A stretch of 64,000 nucleotides of DNA from Symbiodinium natans (Eukaryota; Sar; Dinophyceae; Suessiales; Symbiodiniaceae): positions 77,067 to 141,066 of the forward strand of contig CAJNDS010002431.1 in assembly GCA_905221605.1 (NCBI GenBank). Direction: 5' to 3'. The notes under the pieces were generated by a model. The model had not been told where the DNA came from. It was given only the letters and a program-made list of their open reading frames with translations, and did no database searches. Every line of letters begins with the position of its first letter. Positions within the stretch are counted from its first letter, which is position 1. Below, in pieces: positions 1 to 12,141 of this stretch. A program made the translations under genes and the position numbers.

Positions 1-227
1 GGGTGTAAGTTTGTTGTTGTTCTGTGCGCAGGCGTGCCGTGTTCCCTCAAAACATCCCGTTTGTTCCAAGTCAACGTAAACCCTAAACCCCTAAACCCTA
101 AACGGGTTTAGGCGGCAGAAGTCTCCATCTTGGCTCTCGAAGCCTAGGTGGAGGCATCTTAGCTCCTGCTCGCTGACGACAGCCGGGTGGATGCTAACCA
201 GCAGTGCTTCCGATGCGGTTAGGCTAG

Positions 228-332
228 GATGCCCAGTAGTGCCCTTATTCCCTTTTTATTGGGTTCTTATCCCATATAAACCCCTTTAAACAAAAAAGGG
301 TGCCCTTTTTTTCCTGGGTTACTGGGGAACCC
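228..332. mobile_element. Hairpin element family B, copy 1 (AGGATGCCCAGTAGT type)
   Basis: It starts AGGATGCCCAGTAGTGCCC and ends in a sequence that pairs back (GGTTACTGGGGAACCC), with a TTCCCTTTTT...AAAAAAGGGTGCCC inner stem around TATAAACCCC. Related copies lie at 40167-40282, 47503-47623 and, more diverged, at 4548-4645, 6711-6785, 10650-10730, 45766-45882 and 47092-47200. Confidence 0.7.
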
Positions 333-627
333 AGTAGGGCTTAGGGTTTAGAGCTTGCAGGGTGTAAGGGTTAGGGTTTAGAGTTCATAGCTTGCAGGGT
401 TTGGAGTTCAGGGTTTACGGTGCAGGGTATTTAGGGTGCAGGGTTGGTGGAGAGAGGTGGGGCATGTATGGGCGTTCGACTGATGTTCCCGCAACATCCC
501 TAGCTTGAACGTTTTGCGGCAGCTTTTCGTTCCGGGGTGTAGGGTTTGAGGTTTAGGGTTTACGGTTTAGGGTTTAGGGTTTAGGGTTCGGGGTTTAGGG
601 TTCAGGGTTTAGGGTTCAGGGTTCAGG

Positions 628-716
628 GCTCAAGCCCTCAACGGCACCCCGCCGCTTCCCCTCCTGAAGATGAAGCCGGAAGCTCTAAATACCTTCCAAT
701 GGAACCAGCAGTCCAG
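628..716 (+). other. Open island upstream of the hydroxylase exons, possible N-terminal exon
   Basis: This non-repetitive spacer between TTTAGGG tracts is open in two frames, one polar and acidic (PEDEAGSSKYLPMEP) and one reading PLLKMKPEALNTFQW. It is not flanked by a clear AG|G acceptor and its frame cannot be chosen. It is listed because it is the nearest non-repeat island 5' of the first recognised hydroxylase exon. Confidence 0.2.
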
Positions 717-812
717 GGTTCTAAGGGTTTAGGGTTTAGGGTTTAGGGTTTAGGGTTCGAAGCTTTTTTGTCATCGGCCGGGTACTGTTTTCTTTTGTTG
801 TTTGCGTGTTTG

Positions 813-912
813 TTGGGATGTTCCCCCTTCTGCTAACAGTCCTTACTAGGGATTATTGGTCCCCTTATTGTAATCCTTCAAAAGGAGTCTTAGTAGGAGG
901 GGGAGCATCCCA
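813..912. mobile_element. Hairpin element family A, copy 1
   Basis: The ends are inverted copies of TTGGGATGTTCCCCC, with inner arms around CTAACAGTCCTTA and AGTCTTAGTA. It is about 100 bp and has no ORF. The same termini recur at 14129, 39148, 45697, 47905 and 60855, so this is a dispersed non-autonomous (MITE- or introner-like) family. Confidence 0.8.
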
Positions 913-1196
913 AGTGTGTTGTCTGGTTTAGTGTTCTGTGCCTTAGCGGGTGAGGCCGGCTGACACAAGGCAGCTGCTCGAGTGCCTCCAACCCCAAGCC
1001 CCAAAACCTTGAACCTCAAGCCCCAAACCCGATAAGCTATAGAAGCGTACACCCTAAACACCCTAGGCCTTAAAATACTAAACCCTAAAACCCTAAACCC
1101 TACAAACACTAAACACTAAAAAACCCTAAAAAACCCAAAAATATCCTAAAAAACCTAACAACCCTAAACCCCGGCACCCTACACGTCACAGCAGAG

Positions 1197-4100
1197 GTCC
1201 TCCCTGCCGGCTGATGGAGGACTTCGTCAGCGAGGAGGAGGTGCAAGAACCCTTTCCTCCGCCCAAGAACCTCAGCAGAGTCCCTAAATACCCCAACCTG
1301 AACCCCTTACAGTAACCCTAAACCCTGAACCCTAAACCCTAAACCCCAGAGTCCCTAGAAACCCTGAACCCTAAAGACCCTAAACCCTAAAATTCCTCAA
1401 AACCCTAAACCCTAAAGACCCCTAAACCCTGAAGTACCTCAAACCCTAAAGACCCTAAACCCTGAATTTCCTTACAGCCTATCAGCCCTGGTGTAGGCTT
1501 TGGCCCTCCTTCGCGGCCTCCGCCCGGACGTGCTGGCGGGTGCGGCGCGCCGTGAGCGGGGTGGCGTGGAGCCACTTGGCATGGGGGCCTTGGGGGTGGG
1601 GTTTCGGGTTTAGGGTTTAGGGTTTAGGGTTTAGGGTTTAGGGTTTAGGGTTTCGGGTTTAGGGTTTAGGGTTTAGGGTTTAGGGTTTAGGGTTTAGGGA
1701 TAGGGGCTGCAGAACGGCCCTTAGATGTTTTTGCAGCTAGGGTTTTGGGTTTAGTGTCTAGGGTCTTTGGTTCACAGTTCGGGGCTAAGGGTTTGTGGTT
1801 TAGGGTCACTTGGGTCTCTTGGGTCACTTGAGGTTTCCGGGTTGAACGCAGAACCTGGCATTTTAGGTTCGAGGCATTCCTGGCACGTGTTTAGTACAGC
1901 CGGTACAGCAGGTTTGTGGTCGAACCCCAAACCTTAAACCCTAAACCCTAAACCCTATTAACCCTGAACCCTAAACCCTGAACCCTAAACAAATCTCAAA
2001 GAGCCTGGCAGCTCGAGGTCGGAAGCAGCCCATCAGCTGCGTCAGCGCGTGGCGGCTGCCTTGGGCGTCGAGGCATTGTGCAGGGTTCAGGGGGTAGGGG
2101 TTACAGGTAGTAGGGGCTACAGGGTTTAGGGTTGAGGGTTTAGGGTTTAGGGTTTAGGGATAGGGTTTGGGGTGTGTACGGTTTTGGGATTAGGGCGCTA
2201 ATGGGCTTCATAGAGATTTGGCGGGTTGAGGGGTTGGACCCTGATGCTGTAAATACCATAAACCTAACCCCCTCTGAAGTGCTCCGGTTTGATGGTATTG
2301 GGCACAACCAGTTAGGACAGCGCCCAGAAGCTTCAATGCCCATGTACTCGTAGCACGACTAGCAGATGTAAATGACCCTTTCGCATAAATACCCAGAGGG
2401 TCCATTCGTAGTACTATTTTGGAATTAGGTACCCAAAACCATACTTCATACGGTTTTTGGGTACCTAACTCCATAATTGTACAACAGATGGACCTCTGGG
2501 ATACATGCGACTCGTAGCCAGGATGCCCTGAAGCAAACAAGCCAACGTGGCATGGCCCTTGTGTGAAGAAAGGCTTTCTGGGTGGGTCGCAGGTTGCGTG
2601 CAAGAAAAGGACAGCTATACCCTGGATCCCCGTGTTGCGCAAATCGCCCTCATCTGCAGTTCCTACCACACAGGCAGTCATCCTCAAACAACACTGAAGC
2701 TCATCTGCTTGTTAGCTCAAGCAAGGCTCCATTCCCCTAAGGGTCCATGTACCTATATAGTATATACTTGGGCCTAAAAGGGGTTCCCGAGTAGTAGCTT
2801 TAGAGCCCAAGCATACTATATAGGTACATGGACCCTTAGGGTGCTACTGTACATGGTGCTTCCTGGCCTCCTCCTGTGCAGGAGGCGCTGCTTGAGCCGA
2901 CGCGCTTCGTGCGATATTCTCGCGAAGGTGGGCCGCGCCCAGGTTGGTTTCAGGGAAAACCCTAAACCCTAAACCCTAAGCCCTAAACCCTAAACCCTAA
3001 ACCCTGAACCCTAAACCCTAAACCCCTATGAAATGTTCAAGCCCTAAATCCATTTTTAAACGGCTTACCCTGAACCCTTGGCCCCGACATGGGGAACCGT
3101 TGACTGACTAGGACTTACCGCCTCCAACTGCGCTGTGTAGCCCCTGTCAATGGCGCTTCAGGGTTTTTGGGGTTTAGGGTTTAGGGTTTGGGGTTTAGGG
3201 TTTAGGGTTTAGGTGGCTGTCTTACACGGGTTTTAGGCATTTGTCGGTTTTTGGTTTCACTCAGGCTTTTGGCTTTTCTGGTTCAGTAGTTCAGGCCCCA
3301 TCCCCCCCCCCCCCCCCCCCAAGAGCTCGAGAGTTATCATCTCGCGGGTCCGCAGGACAGGCGTTCGAGCCGCATCTCGGACGCGTTGGCCGATGGATGC
3401 CCTGGACACGAACCCAGATCTTCCAAAACCCCTTAATGAAAGAAGATGCCCTAGTTTATATCAAGGATCCTTACTATGAATTAGGGTGTATTCCTTCAAG
3501 AAGGGGTTTTGGAAGATCTGGGACATTGTGGTGATTCGTATAGGGTCTGAGGGTTTGGGGTTCAGGGTTGAGTCCAGTTTAGGGTTTAGGGTTTAGGGTT
3601 TAGGGTTTAGGGTTTAGGGTTTAGGGTTTAGGGTTTAGGGTTTAGGGTTTAGGGTTTAGGGTTTAGGGTTTAGGGTTTAGGGTTTAGGGTTTAGGGTTTA
3701 GGGCTTAGTGAGTCAGGGGTTGGTTTGAGGTTTTAGGGTTCCCTGATGGTCTGGGCTCGACGTGGGGCTGCGTACTACGTTGAGGTCCTTGCCCTTCCCA
3801 TTGCATAAACCCTTTAAACCCTTAAAACCCTTAAAACCCTTTAAACCCCGTTTAAACCCCTTTTAAACCCCTTAAACCCTTTAAACCCTTTAAACCCTTA
3901 AGACCCTTAAAACCCTTTAAACCCTTTAGACCCTAAAACCCTAAACCTACACCCCCAAGCAGGCCCTTCTTGCAGGCTATTCCTGAGGAGTCCCGGGTAC
4001 ACACTGAGAGCCCCCCTAAGCCCAAGGCGCTACTCGACGCCTCGAACCCGAATAGGGTTTAGGGTTTAGGGTTTAGGGTTTAGGGTTTAGGGTTTAGGGT

Positions 4101-7100
4101 TTAGGGTTTAGGGTTTAGGGTTTAGGGTTTAGGGTTTAGGGTTTAGGGTTTAGGGTTTAGGGGCCCTATGAATACCCTCTGCCCCTAGCAACGTCAAACC
4201 CCCGAAGCTTTAAACTCGAAACCCGAGACCCGAGACCTGACTACCATATGGGAACCGTCAGGGGTTGCTATTAGTACCCAGAGGGTCCATCTGTTGTACA
4301 ATTATGGAATTAGGTACCCCAAAAACCGTATGAAGTATGGTTTTGGGTACCTAATTCCAAAATAAGTATTACGAATGGACCCTCTGGGGTAAGTATCCCG
4401 ACCCTTATATGATAGCGTGCAAGAAGGCATGTTGACTGGATCGTCGATTCCGCCGATCCCCAGCTCGACCCTCTCCCGAGATTTTGGGGGGGGGGGGGGG
4501 GGGGTTGACCCGGGCTAGGCCCTTAAGGGTTTAGGGTTTAGGGCAACTAGGACCTGCAGCAGGGTCTTGTTCCTATTTTTTAGGGTTCAAGTTTCCTTAT
4601 ACTAACCCCCTTGAAGCCAAAACGTGCACCCTTTTATTCCTAGGTTGTTGGCAAGGTTGCGGTGGTTGAGTTTCGGGTTTTGGGTTTGGAGCCTGTAGCG
4701 TCGGGTGTAAGGCTCGGGGTTTGAGAGTTTTGGGTTTGAGGTTTGAGGGGATTCAGGGCATAAACAAACCCTAAACCCTAAACCCTAAGCCTAAACCCTA
4801 AACCCGTAACCCTAAACCCTAAACCCTAAAACAGTTAAACAGTCGTCTTTTCGCGCTGGGCATGCAGATGCGTTTCCTTCCGTGCCGAGGAACCCTACAC
4901 CTTCTAATCCGCACGATTCCTCGTTACGTACCTTCAAACTGTGAAACCCCCGAAGCTTCAATTGCTATTTCCCAAAGCAACGAGGGTTGCCCCTACCATA
5001 CTTTTAACCCCCCCCAAAAAAATTGGAACCCCGCCCCCCCCCCCCCCCCCCCCCTCCCAACAAAAAAAAAGTCCCAGCACATTCGGCCTCAAATGCCAAG
5101 CCGAAAACACCCTACAATTCGAACCCTCAGCCCCCAAATCAAAACCCTTGCACCTCAAAAAATCCGATACGCCTCTGAACTTTGAAAACCTCAGCCCAGA
5201 ATCTGAGCTCTGAAGTTGCCCCAAAACGCCAAAAACAAACTTCCAAGGCGGAGTTGGGGCAAAGAGTAGCGACCGCGCTGATTTTTCTGAACGACCTGCC
5301 GGAAGGCCCAGGGAATTTGCAGCTGACGTTGCTGCTCGAAGTTGTTCCAGGGCTTAGGGTTTAGGGTTTAGGGTTTGGGTTTAAGGTTTAGGGTTTGGGG
5401 TTTGGGGTTTAGGATTTAGGGTAGAAGTCGTCTAATGTTATTGTATCCCTCGCACTCCAAGTATACGGGTCGTCCCTACACAGTTTGGGGGCTTACGTGC
5501 TAAATGGTACCTACTTTGAGTTCCGGTACTCCTAAACCCTAAACCCTAAACCCTAAACCCCAGCCAGGTGTTGGTGGGGAGACCGACTTTCCTGCCTTGG
5601 GCTTCGCGGTGACGCCGAAGCGGGGCACCGTGCTGCGCGGCCATAGTACCACCCTAGCCCTGGAACCCCTAAACCCTAAACCCTAAACCCTAAACCCTAA
5701 ACCCTAAACCCTAAACCCTAAACCCTAAACCCTAAACCCTAAACCCCAACACCCTAAACCCTGAACACTAAACCCTAGAAATCCTAAGCCCTAAACCTGT
5801 AAGGTTACTTCCACCAAGAGTCGGAAGGCCGCAGGTGCAAAGAGGGGCACCCTGGGGCTTGAAACTAAAGATTCTGAAGATGGTTAGGGCTCAGGGTTTG
5901 GGGTTTGGGGTTTAGGGTTTAGGGTTTAGGGTTTAGGGTTTAGGGTGTAAGGCTTAGAAGTCACTGTCCTGACACCAAGTTTTAGGTTTTAGGGTTTAAG
6001 GCCCTCAGCTTTAAGACCTTAACATCCTCACCATCCTGACGCTGAGAGCCTGAAGCTTTCACGAAAAGAGAACCTAAACTGGGTTTTGGAGTACTGTACT
6101 TTAATACTTTTTTTGGTTCTGGGTTCCTATTATAGCTACTTATACCTAAAAAGTATATACTTTTTTTCCAGGGTCTACTCCAAAGGTAGGTAAATCCCAA
6201 ACCCTAAACCCTAAAGGGTTGAGGGTTGAGGGCTTAGGGAGTCGTAGAGCCTAACCTCAGGCTGTTTTGGCCCAACGTTGGCGCAGACGGTGCTCCTCTG
6301 CCGGAAATGCCTCGTGGCAAGGGAGGGTTTGCGATATATTTGGTTGTTAAGTATTTAGGGTGTAGGGCTTAGGGTTATTGAGTTTATGGGGTTTATCAGA
6401 TCGTACTTGAGAGCATTTGGGATTGAGGGTTTAAGGGGTTAGGTTATGTTTCTACTAGTCCTTCGGGTTTTGGGGTTCGGCGTTTGTACATAGGGCTTGT
6501 GGGCTTTAGAGTTTGGGGGTCATCTATCGGAATTCCCTGACATGCTTTAAAAAAAGCACCCCCCGGAATCCTAAACCCTTAATCTGAAGTCAACAGTCAT
6601 CTTAATTTCATGGCCGTTCATTTCTTGGGGTCTGAAAATAGTGTCGAGTGTTTTGTTAGGTTTCCTTTTGGGCGCCGCTAGAAGGGACCCTGATTGGAGA
6701 ACTACGCAGCGAGGATGCCCAGAAGTACCCTTACTCCCTTTTAAGGAAACCCTTAAATCTTTTCCGGCAACGCAGAAACCTCGAGTTGTTTAGCTACTTT
6801 CTCAAACCCACAAGCAAACCAACAGTACGTAGTCAAAGGAGAAAAAGCCAGTTCCCCGCCTCCCTGAGAAAATGTAAAATGTAAGCTCAAAATTCGAGAG
6901 TCGGAGAACAGCATGGCGTCAAATACCCACACGCTCGTCGTCGTCGTCGTCGTCGTCGTCGAAGAAGAGGCAGAAGTAGAAGTAGTAGACGTAGTAGACG
7001 TAATAGAAGTAGTAGACGTAGTAGAAGTAGTAGAAGTAGTAGAGGTAGTAGAAGTAGTAGAAGTAGCAGAAGTAGTAGAAGTAGTAGTAGTCGTCGTCGT

Positions 7101-7183
7101 CGTCGGAGTAGTAGTACTAGTACTAGTACTAGTACTAGTACTAGTACTAGTACTAGTACTAGTACTAGTACTAGTACTAGTAC

Positions 7184-7246
<63 letters not shown>

Positions 7247-8843
7247 CAGCAGCTGCAGTAGTAGCGGTAAGGGGTTGAAAGATTATGAGCCAAGCTCACA
7301 GTTGCAAGCCAAGGCTGCATGAAGCTACACCGATGCTCCAGGCGAGGTGTGTACTTGTATGAACCCTAAACCCTAAACCCTAAACCCTAAACCCTAAACC
7401 CTAAACCCTAAACCCTAAACCCTAAACCCTAAACCCTAAACCTCCTTCGGGCTGGGGGATTTGTTGGGTGTAGGGCTTGTAAGGTTCAGGGCCGTGATCG
7501 TGCCAAAAGGCCAGCCCGAGATAGTCTGCTGCAGTTAGGGTTTAGGGTTTGGGGTTTAGGGTTTAGGGTTCAGGGTTTAGGGTTTAGGGTTTAGGGTGTT
7601 AGTTCCCGGCAAGCCGTAGTCCCTCTAAACCCTAAATCCTAAACCCCACGTCCCTAAACCCTAAACCCTAAACCCTAAACCCTAAACCCTAAACCCTAAA
7701 CCCCATGTCCCTAAACCCCAAGTGGCGATTCTGAGCCTGCAGGACGGCATCGAGAAGGTTGCCCTGAATGCCTCTTGACTGCTTGACTCTGCAGTCTTTG
7801 GTCCACACCCCAAGAGATGTGTGTAGGGTTCAAGTTTTGGGGTTTAGGGTTTAGGGTTTAGGGTTTAGGGTTTAGGGTTTAGGGTGATGGTCCCCTAAAA
7901 ATCTCCGAAACCTTCAGCCGGGCTGGGCGTGTCCAGGGTCTGCGTTCCCGGCAGTTTTCGGGGAGCTGCCCGAATGAAAGGTCGCGGGCATCCTCAGGTT
8001 TAGGGTTTAGGGTTTAGGGTTTAGGGTTTAGGGTTTAGGGTCTAGGGTTCCCTAATCTTGGCAGTTCTTAGTAGAGAATGGGGGTTTAGGGTTTCGGGCT
8101 TAGGGAAGTTCAAGTGAGTCATACTTGGACCCCTGAGAATGTACCCCCAGTGCACTCCTAACATGGCCCTTATATTCCCTTAGATGGATCTTTATAAGGG
8201 TCCCGAAACCGTAAACCCTCGACCCTAAACCCTCAACCCTAAACCCTCAACCCTCAACCCTAAACCCTAAACCCTAAACCCAGGGGTACAACCTACGGGG
8301 TCCGAGGGAGAGTCCCTTGAGACTTAGGTGCCGTCGATGATCTCTGGGATCGGTTCTCAAGAAGATATATAAGGCACCATAATCCCCAATGCCCTACGAA
8401 GAGCTCAGAAGGAAAGACTGCCTGCATTTTTTGGCTTCTTGGATCCCATGCAGTGACCCTAAGACTTGGGCCCTAAAGCTGCTAAATGGAAACGCCTGTA
8501 GGGCCCAAGCATATACTGTACGGGTGCACTGAGGGCCACCCTAGACCCGAAACCCTAAACCCCAAGCCCTAACCTAAACCCCAAGCCAGCTAAGATGTCA
8601 TTCTCCGTAGCCTCGTTGCCTCAATCCCACCGAGCCCTCAACCCCAGCTAAACTCTCTACGTCTCTAAGCCTTCACCCCTAAACTGTAAGCCCTAAACGC
8701 GCTACACCCTAAGCCCCAAGCCCCAAACTCGCTAAACCCTAAACCCCTAAAGTCACCTAGACCCTAAACCCTGAACTTAACCCTGCCGCAGCAAACCTGG
8801 AGTGCTAGAGGTTTGGATTCGCGACCGTCCGCTGCCGCTGGAA
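1197..8843 (+). CDS. P4H: Prolyl 4-hydroxylase-like 2-oxoglutarate/Fe(II) dioxygenase, spliced, N-terminus not found
   Basis: I identify exons at 1197-1240, 1497-1546, 2018-2072, 2882-2927, 3356-3379, 5248-5305, 5568-5631, 6261-6299, 7314-7341, 7743-7769 and 8811-8843. Joined in phase they give family landmarks in the right order: LMEDFVSEEE (N-terminal strand), a basic helix RQRVAAALGVE, RFVRYSREGQAFEPHL (the Y-x-x-GQ-F-x-PH segment with the first iron-ligand His), ELGQRVATALIFLNDLPEG, GGETDFPALGFAVTPKRGT, VLFWPNVGADGAP, then LHEATPMLQDGIEKVALN (second His and the 2-oxoglutarate Lys) and VWIRDRPLP. Family enzymes hydroxylate proline in proteins using 2-oxoglutarate, O2 and Fe(II). Donors are GC at seven exons, GT at three and apparently GA at 3380; acceptors are AG|G. 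One piece between 3379 and 5248 is unresolved: the Asp expected two residues after the first His is not visible, and an exon or an unusual junction is missing there. The island at 4843-4927 (containing HADAFPSVPRNP) is a possible but unproven extra exon. Start codon and promoter were not identified. Confidence 0.85.
2391..2502. mobile_element. Hairpin element family C, copy 1
   Basis: This is a near-perfect inverted repeat bounded by CCAGAGGGTCCAT and ATGGACCTCTGGG, with inner arms GGAATTAGGTACCCAAAA and TTTTGGGTACCTAACTCC. It lies in the intron after the hydroxylase exon 2018-2072. A second copy at 4265-4390 lies in the opposite orientation. Confidence 0.85.
2737..2843. mobile_element. Hairpin element family D (AAGGGTCCATGTACC type)
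   Basis: The arms AAGGGTCCATGTACCTATAT and ATATAGGTACATGGACCCTT form a long stem, with TATACTTGGGCC / GCCCAAGCATAC inside. It lies just upstream of the hydroxylase exon 2882-2927. A decayed relative (ACTTGGGCCC...GGGCCCAAGCATA) is at about 8460-8540. Confidence 0.8.
3412..3525. mobile_element. Hairpin element with CAGATCTTCCAAAACCCCTT arms
   Basis: The left arm is CAGATCTTCCAAAACCCCTT and the right arm AAGGGGTTTTGGAAGATCTG, around a loop with GGATCC. It begins about 30 bases after the micro-exon at 3356-3379, so it occupies the 5' part of that intron. Confidence 0.75.
4265..4390. mobile_element. Hairpin element family C, copy 2 (inverted relative to copy 1)
   Basis: It is bounded by CCAGAGGGTCCATCTGTTG and ATGGACCCTCTGGG. 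Its left arm equals the right arm of the 2391 copy, so the element inserted in the reverse orientation. A few point differences separate the copies. Confidence 0.85.
6934..7266. repeat. GTC / GTA / CTAGTA microsatellite in an intron of the hydroxylase gene
   Basis: A run of GTC triplets is followed by degenerate GTAGAA and GACGTA units, then a pure ACTAGT 6-mer block (about 7119-7185), then GTA triplets to about 7243. It reads as polyvaline in one frame, but it lies between hydroxylase exons 6261-6299 and 7314-7341 and is best regarded as intronic. Confidence 0.9.
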
Positions 8844-9039
8844 GTGACGAAGTTGGAGAATCTCCTCCAGTCCTAGACCCTCGTGTTTTAGAGCACCCTA
8901 ACCCTAAACCCCAAGCCCCAAATCCTGAACCCTAAGCCCCAAGCCCCAAACCGTCCCAAACCCTAAACCCTAAACCCTAAACCCTAAACCCTAAACCCTA
9001 AACCCTAGACCGCAGCCGCGTACGGTGCGGAGCCGAAAG

Positions 9040-12000
9040 GAGCTGGAGCATCTCCTACAGACAGTGTTGAGGGTTTAGGGTTTAGGGTTTAGGGCTTAGG
9101 GGTTAGGGTTTAGGGCTTAGGGTTTAGGGTTTAGGGTTTAGGGGGTTTAGGGTTTAGGGTTGAGGGCTTTGAGTTTTTGGCATTCGGGGCTCTCGCTATT
9201 TGTAGCTCATAAGGCTTGGAGTTTTAGGCCGACGAGGCTTTTGTATCAAGCGGCTTACGGGGGGCTACTTAGGAAAATAGGGACTCTATGGGGTGTACAT
9301 ACCGGGTTTGTAGGGGTTAGAATAGAGGAATAAGATTCAGGGTCGCTTCTAGGGACTCATACCCCCCCTGAGTTCTAGAGACTTTTGAAAGCCCGGGATG
9401 GGAGGGCTCGGAGCCACTTCTAGTGGCACACTACGTCCTAAATCCCCGACCCTCAACCCTCCCCCCCCCCCCCCCCCCGCCACCCTATACCCTAAACCCT
9501 AAACCCTAAACCCTAAACCCTAAACCCTAAACCCTCAGGCCCTTAGAGCCTTAAAACCCTGTGAGGTCCCGGAGGACCCCAGAGTAGGCCCTTACCCCTT
9601 TTGTTTCGGGCCGAGCTCCCGTTCTAAGCCCTTTAAACCCAAAAGTTGTTTAGGGTTTAGGGTTTGGGGTTTGGGGTTTGGGGTTTGGGGTTTGGGGTTT
9701 GGGGTTTGGGGTTTGGGGTTTGGGGCTATTCCTGGGTTACTCGTGGGTCTAGCCTCAGCCCGCCCGAAAGCCTGACCCAGGCCCCTTGGCTACCACCTGC
9801 CCTTGCCAGAGAGCCCAATACCCCTTATTGAAGAACATCCCTTATATGGTAACAGGGATGTAAATATGAGTTATATGCCTGAATATCAAGGGACCTCAAA
9901 AGCCCTAAACCCTAACCCTAAACCCTAAACCCTAAACCCTACTTGGACCCCTGCCCTTTGTGCCACGGAGGACATGTGCAACCGCTTTGAGATCGACAGC
10001 TCCCTGAGGCCCCCCCCCCCGCCTCCAGCTGGTTTTGAGGGTTTAGGGTTAAGGGTTTAGCGCTTTAGGCTTTAGGGTTTAGGGTTAAGGGCTTAGGGTT
10101 GGGGTGTTATGCGCTGGGTTTACAGTGTGTAGAGGTTGCTAGGGTTGAGAGGGTTTTATAAGGTTCTAGGGTTCAAAGGTCCAGCTGGTTTGGGAAGTTA
10201 TGACGTGCAGGGTTTAGTCATAGCGTGTAGAGGCTTTCTAGGGCTTAGATGGTGTTAAGCTTATGGGGTTTAGAGAGTTCATAGGGTTGATAGAGGGGTT
10301 TTTCAGGGTTTACGTAGGGTTGATATAGGTTTAGGTCGGGTTTATGCAGGGTTTATACAGGGTTAATGCAGGGTTTACGTCGGGTTTGTAGAGTTTCTAG
10401 GGTTCGGGCGTTAACCTTACACGCTCAACCGTAAACCCTGAACCCTTAACCCTGAACCCTAAACCCTAAACCCTAAACCCAAAACCCTAAACCCTAAACC
10501 CTAAACCCTAAACCTTCCGGCTACAGCACGGCCCCATGCTTTATGGGTATAGGGCCAAGCGACCTCAACACTCCAGCTGACCACAGAACTCCCAGAACCC
10601 CAACCAGCCGGACATCGGGTGCCTCCTGAACCTTCAAGCCAAGGGTTGTCCCTCTAGGACCCAAAGTAGGCCCTTTGTTTTTGCCGGTTTAGGTTACCTT
10701 ATCAGCCCCTTGTCATTCCTAGAACCTTAGATCCTAAACCCTAAGCCCGCCTTCTAGACCTTCTCATGGGTCCCCCCCCTCTATACTACGGGTTTAGGGT
10801 TTAGGGTTAGGGTTTAGGGTTTAGGGTTTAGGGTTTAGGGTTTAGGGTTTAGGGTTTAGGGTTTAGGGTTGAGGGAAGACCTCGCAGCTCGAACAGGCAG
10901 AAGCTGGAGGAAGCCATGGCAAAGCGCCAGGAGAGCCTTCGGGGTCCAACCCTACACCTCGGAAGCCAAGCAACCCCCCCCCCCCCCCCCTAATAAATTT
11001 AGGGTTTAGGGTTTAGGGTTTAGGGTTTAGGGTTTAGGGTTTAGGGTTTAGGGTTTAGGGTTCAGGGTTCAGGGTTTAGGGTTTAGGGTTTAGGGTTTTT
11101 AGGGTTTAGCGGGTTTAGGGTTTAGAGTGGGGGGCCGGCTTCTACAATCCAGGGTTTAGGCTTCCAGGGTCTTCCGAGGGGAGAGTCGTCGATGCCTTTC
11201 TGAGAGATCATGGGGAATTCAGCCTTTGCTTTGTTCAAGATGCTCATCTCGGGGGACTTTGGTTTTGCCAGAGGCGCTCGGGATTTCGGGCGCATTTCTG
11301 GGCTCTCAGGATCTTAGAGTTTTGCGAAGCCCTAAACTCCAAACCCTAAACCTAAGCCATACACCCTAAACCCCAAGCCCTAAACCCTTTTTTCCGGGAT
11401 TCGGGTTACACGCCCATGCCTCACTGTGAACCGGGCAGTGAAGTTGGCTGGAAATGGGTTTAGGGTTTAGGGTTTAGGGTTTAGGGTTTAGGGTTTAGGG
11501 TTTAGGGTTTAGGGTTTAGGGTTTAGGGTTTAGGGTTTAGGGGTTCAGGGCTTGCTACGGTTTAGGTGAGGTGATGGGGTCATATAGGGTAGCTTCATGG
11601 TCCCTTGGTATGGGCCCTGACAAGGGGGCCCCTTATATACCCCCTTGTATACCCTAGAAAACCCAAGGGCCAGCACATCAGAGCCCGGAAATGAGGTAAG
11701 GGCCCGTACCACCCGTGTAACTGCCCTTAGAGTTACGGTTCGGGGGCACTCGGTAGTGTTATTGAGGAGCAGTGGGATACCTACCCCCTTGGACCTCCTC
11801 CCCCCCCTCCCCCCGCCAAGAGGGCGGTGGAACACGTGCAAAGCGGCCCCATGCATCCCTTCTTTACTGTCCTCCGACTTGCTTTCCGATGTCATGCTAT
11901 CCTAACTTATTTCAGCCCCACTTGCTGGATAAGAATCATCAGTACTTCTTTCATTAGCAGGGCTCAATAGGGTTTATAGGGCTTATAGGACCCTTATAGG

Positions 12001-12141
12001 GCTCAGAGTAGGGTGTACCCTAATCCCTAGACCCTCAACCCTAAACCCTAAACCCTAAACCCTAAACCCTAAACCCTTGGTGTTGCCAGGACACCTTCAC
12101 TCAGGATATGTCCTCGCTTCGACAGGCGGTTGCCTTCATGG
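9040..12141 (+). CDS. Further phase-compatible exons, function unknown (C-terminal extension of the hydroxylase gene, or the next gene)
   Basis: Islands at 9040-9063, 9971-10008, 10897-10943, 11168 to about 11240-11315, and 12090-12141 all begin after AG and with G, and all join in frame. They read ELEHLLQT, DMCNRFEIDSSL, RQKLEEAMAKRQESLRG, SSEGRVVDAFLRDHGEF SLCFVQD and DTFTQDMSSLRQAVAFMG. Donors are GT at 9064, GC at 10009, GT at 10944 and GT at 12142. The RQKLEEAMAKRQESLR stretch is a charged amphipathic helix. The exon ending at 8843 is phase 0 and 9040 starts phase 0, so one continuous gene is possible. I recognise no domain. Later islands at about 12960-13010, 13088-13140, 13900-13975 and 14425-14505 are open in one frame but too short to judge. 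Confidence 0.5.
9655..9725. repeat. Locally homogenised variant TTTGGGG array
   Basis: About nine consecutive GGTTTGG 7-mers replace the usual TTTAGGG. The array splits a decayed family-B-like element, whose halves are at about 9580-9650 and 9726-9755. Confidence 0.8.

Noticed and set aside
6913-7278. 121-codon valine-rich ORF
   Set aside because: It is a GTC/GTA/ACTAGT microsatellite read in one frame and lies between two exons of the hydroxylase gene.
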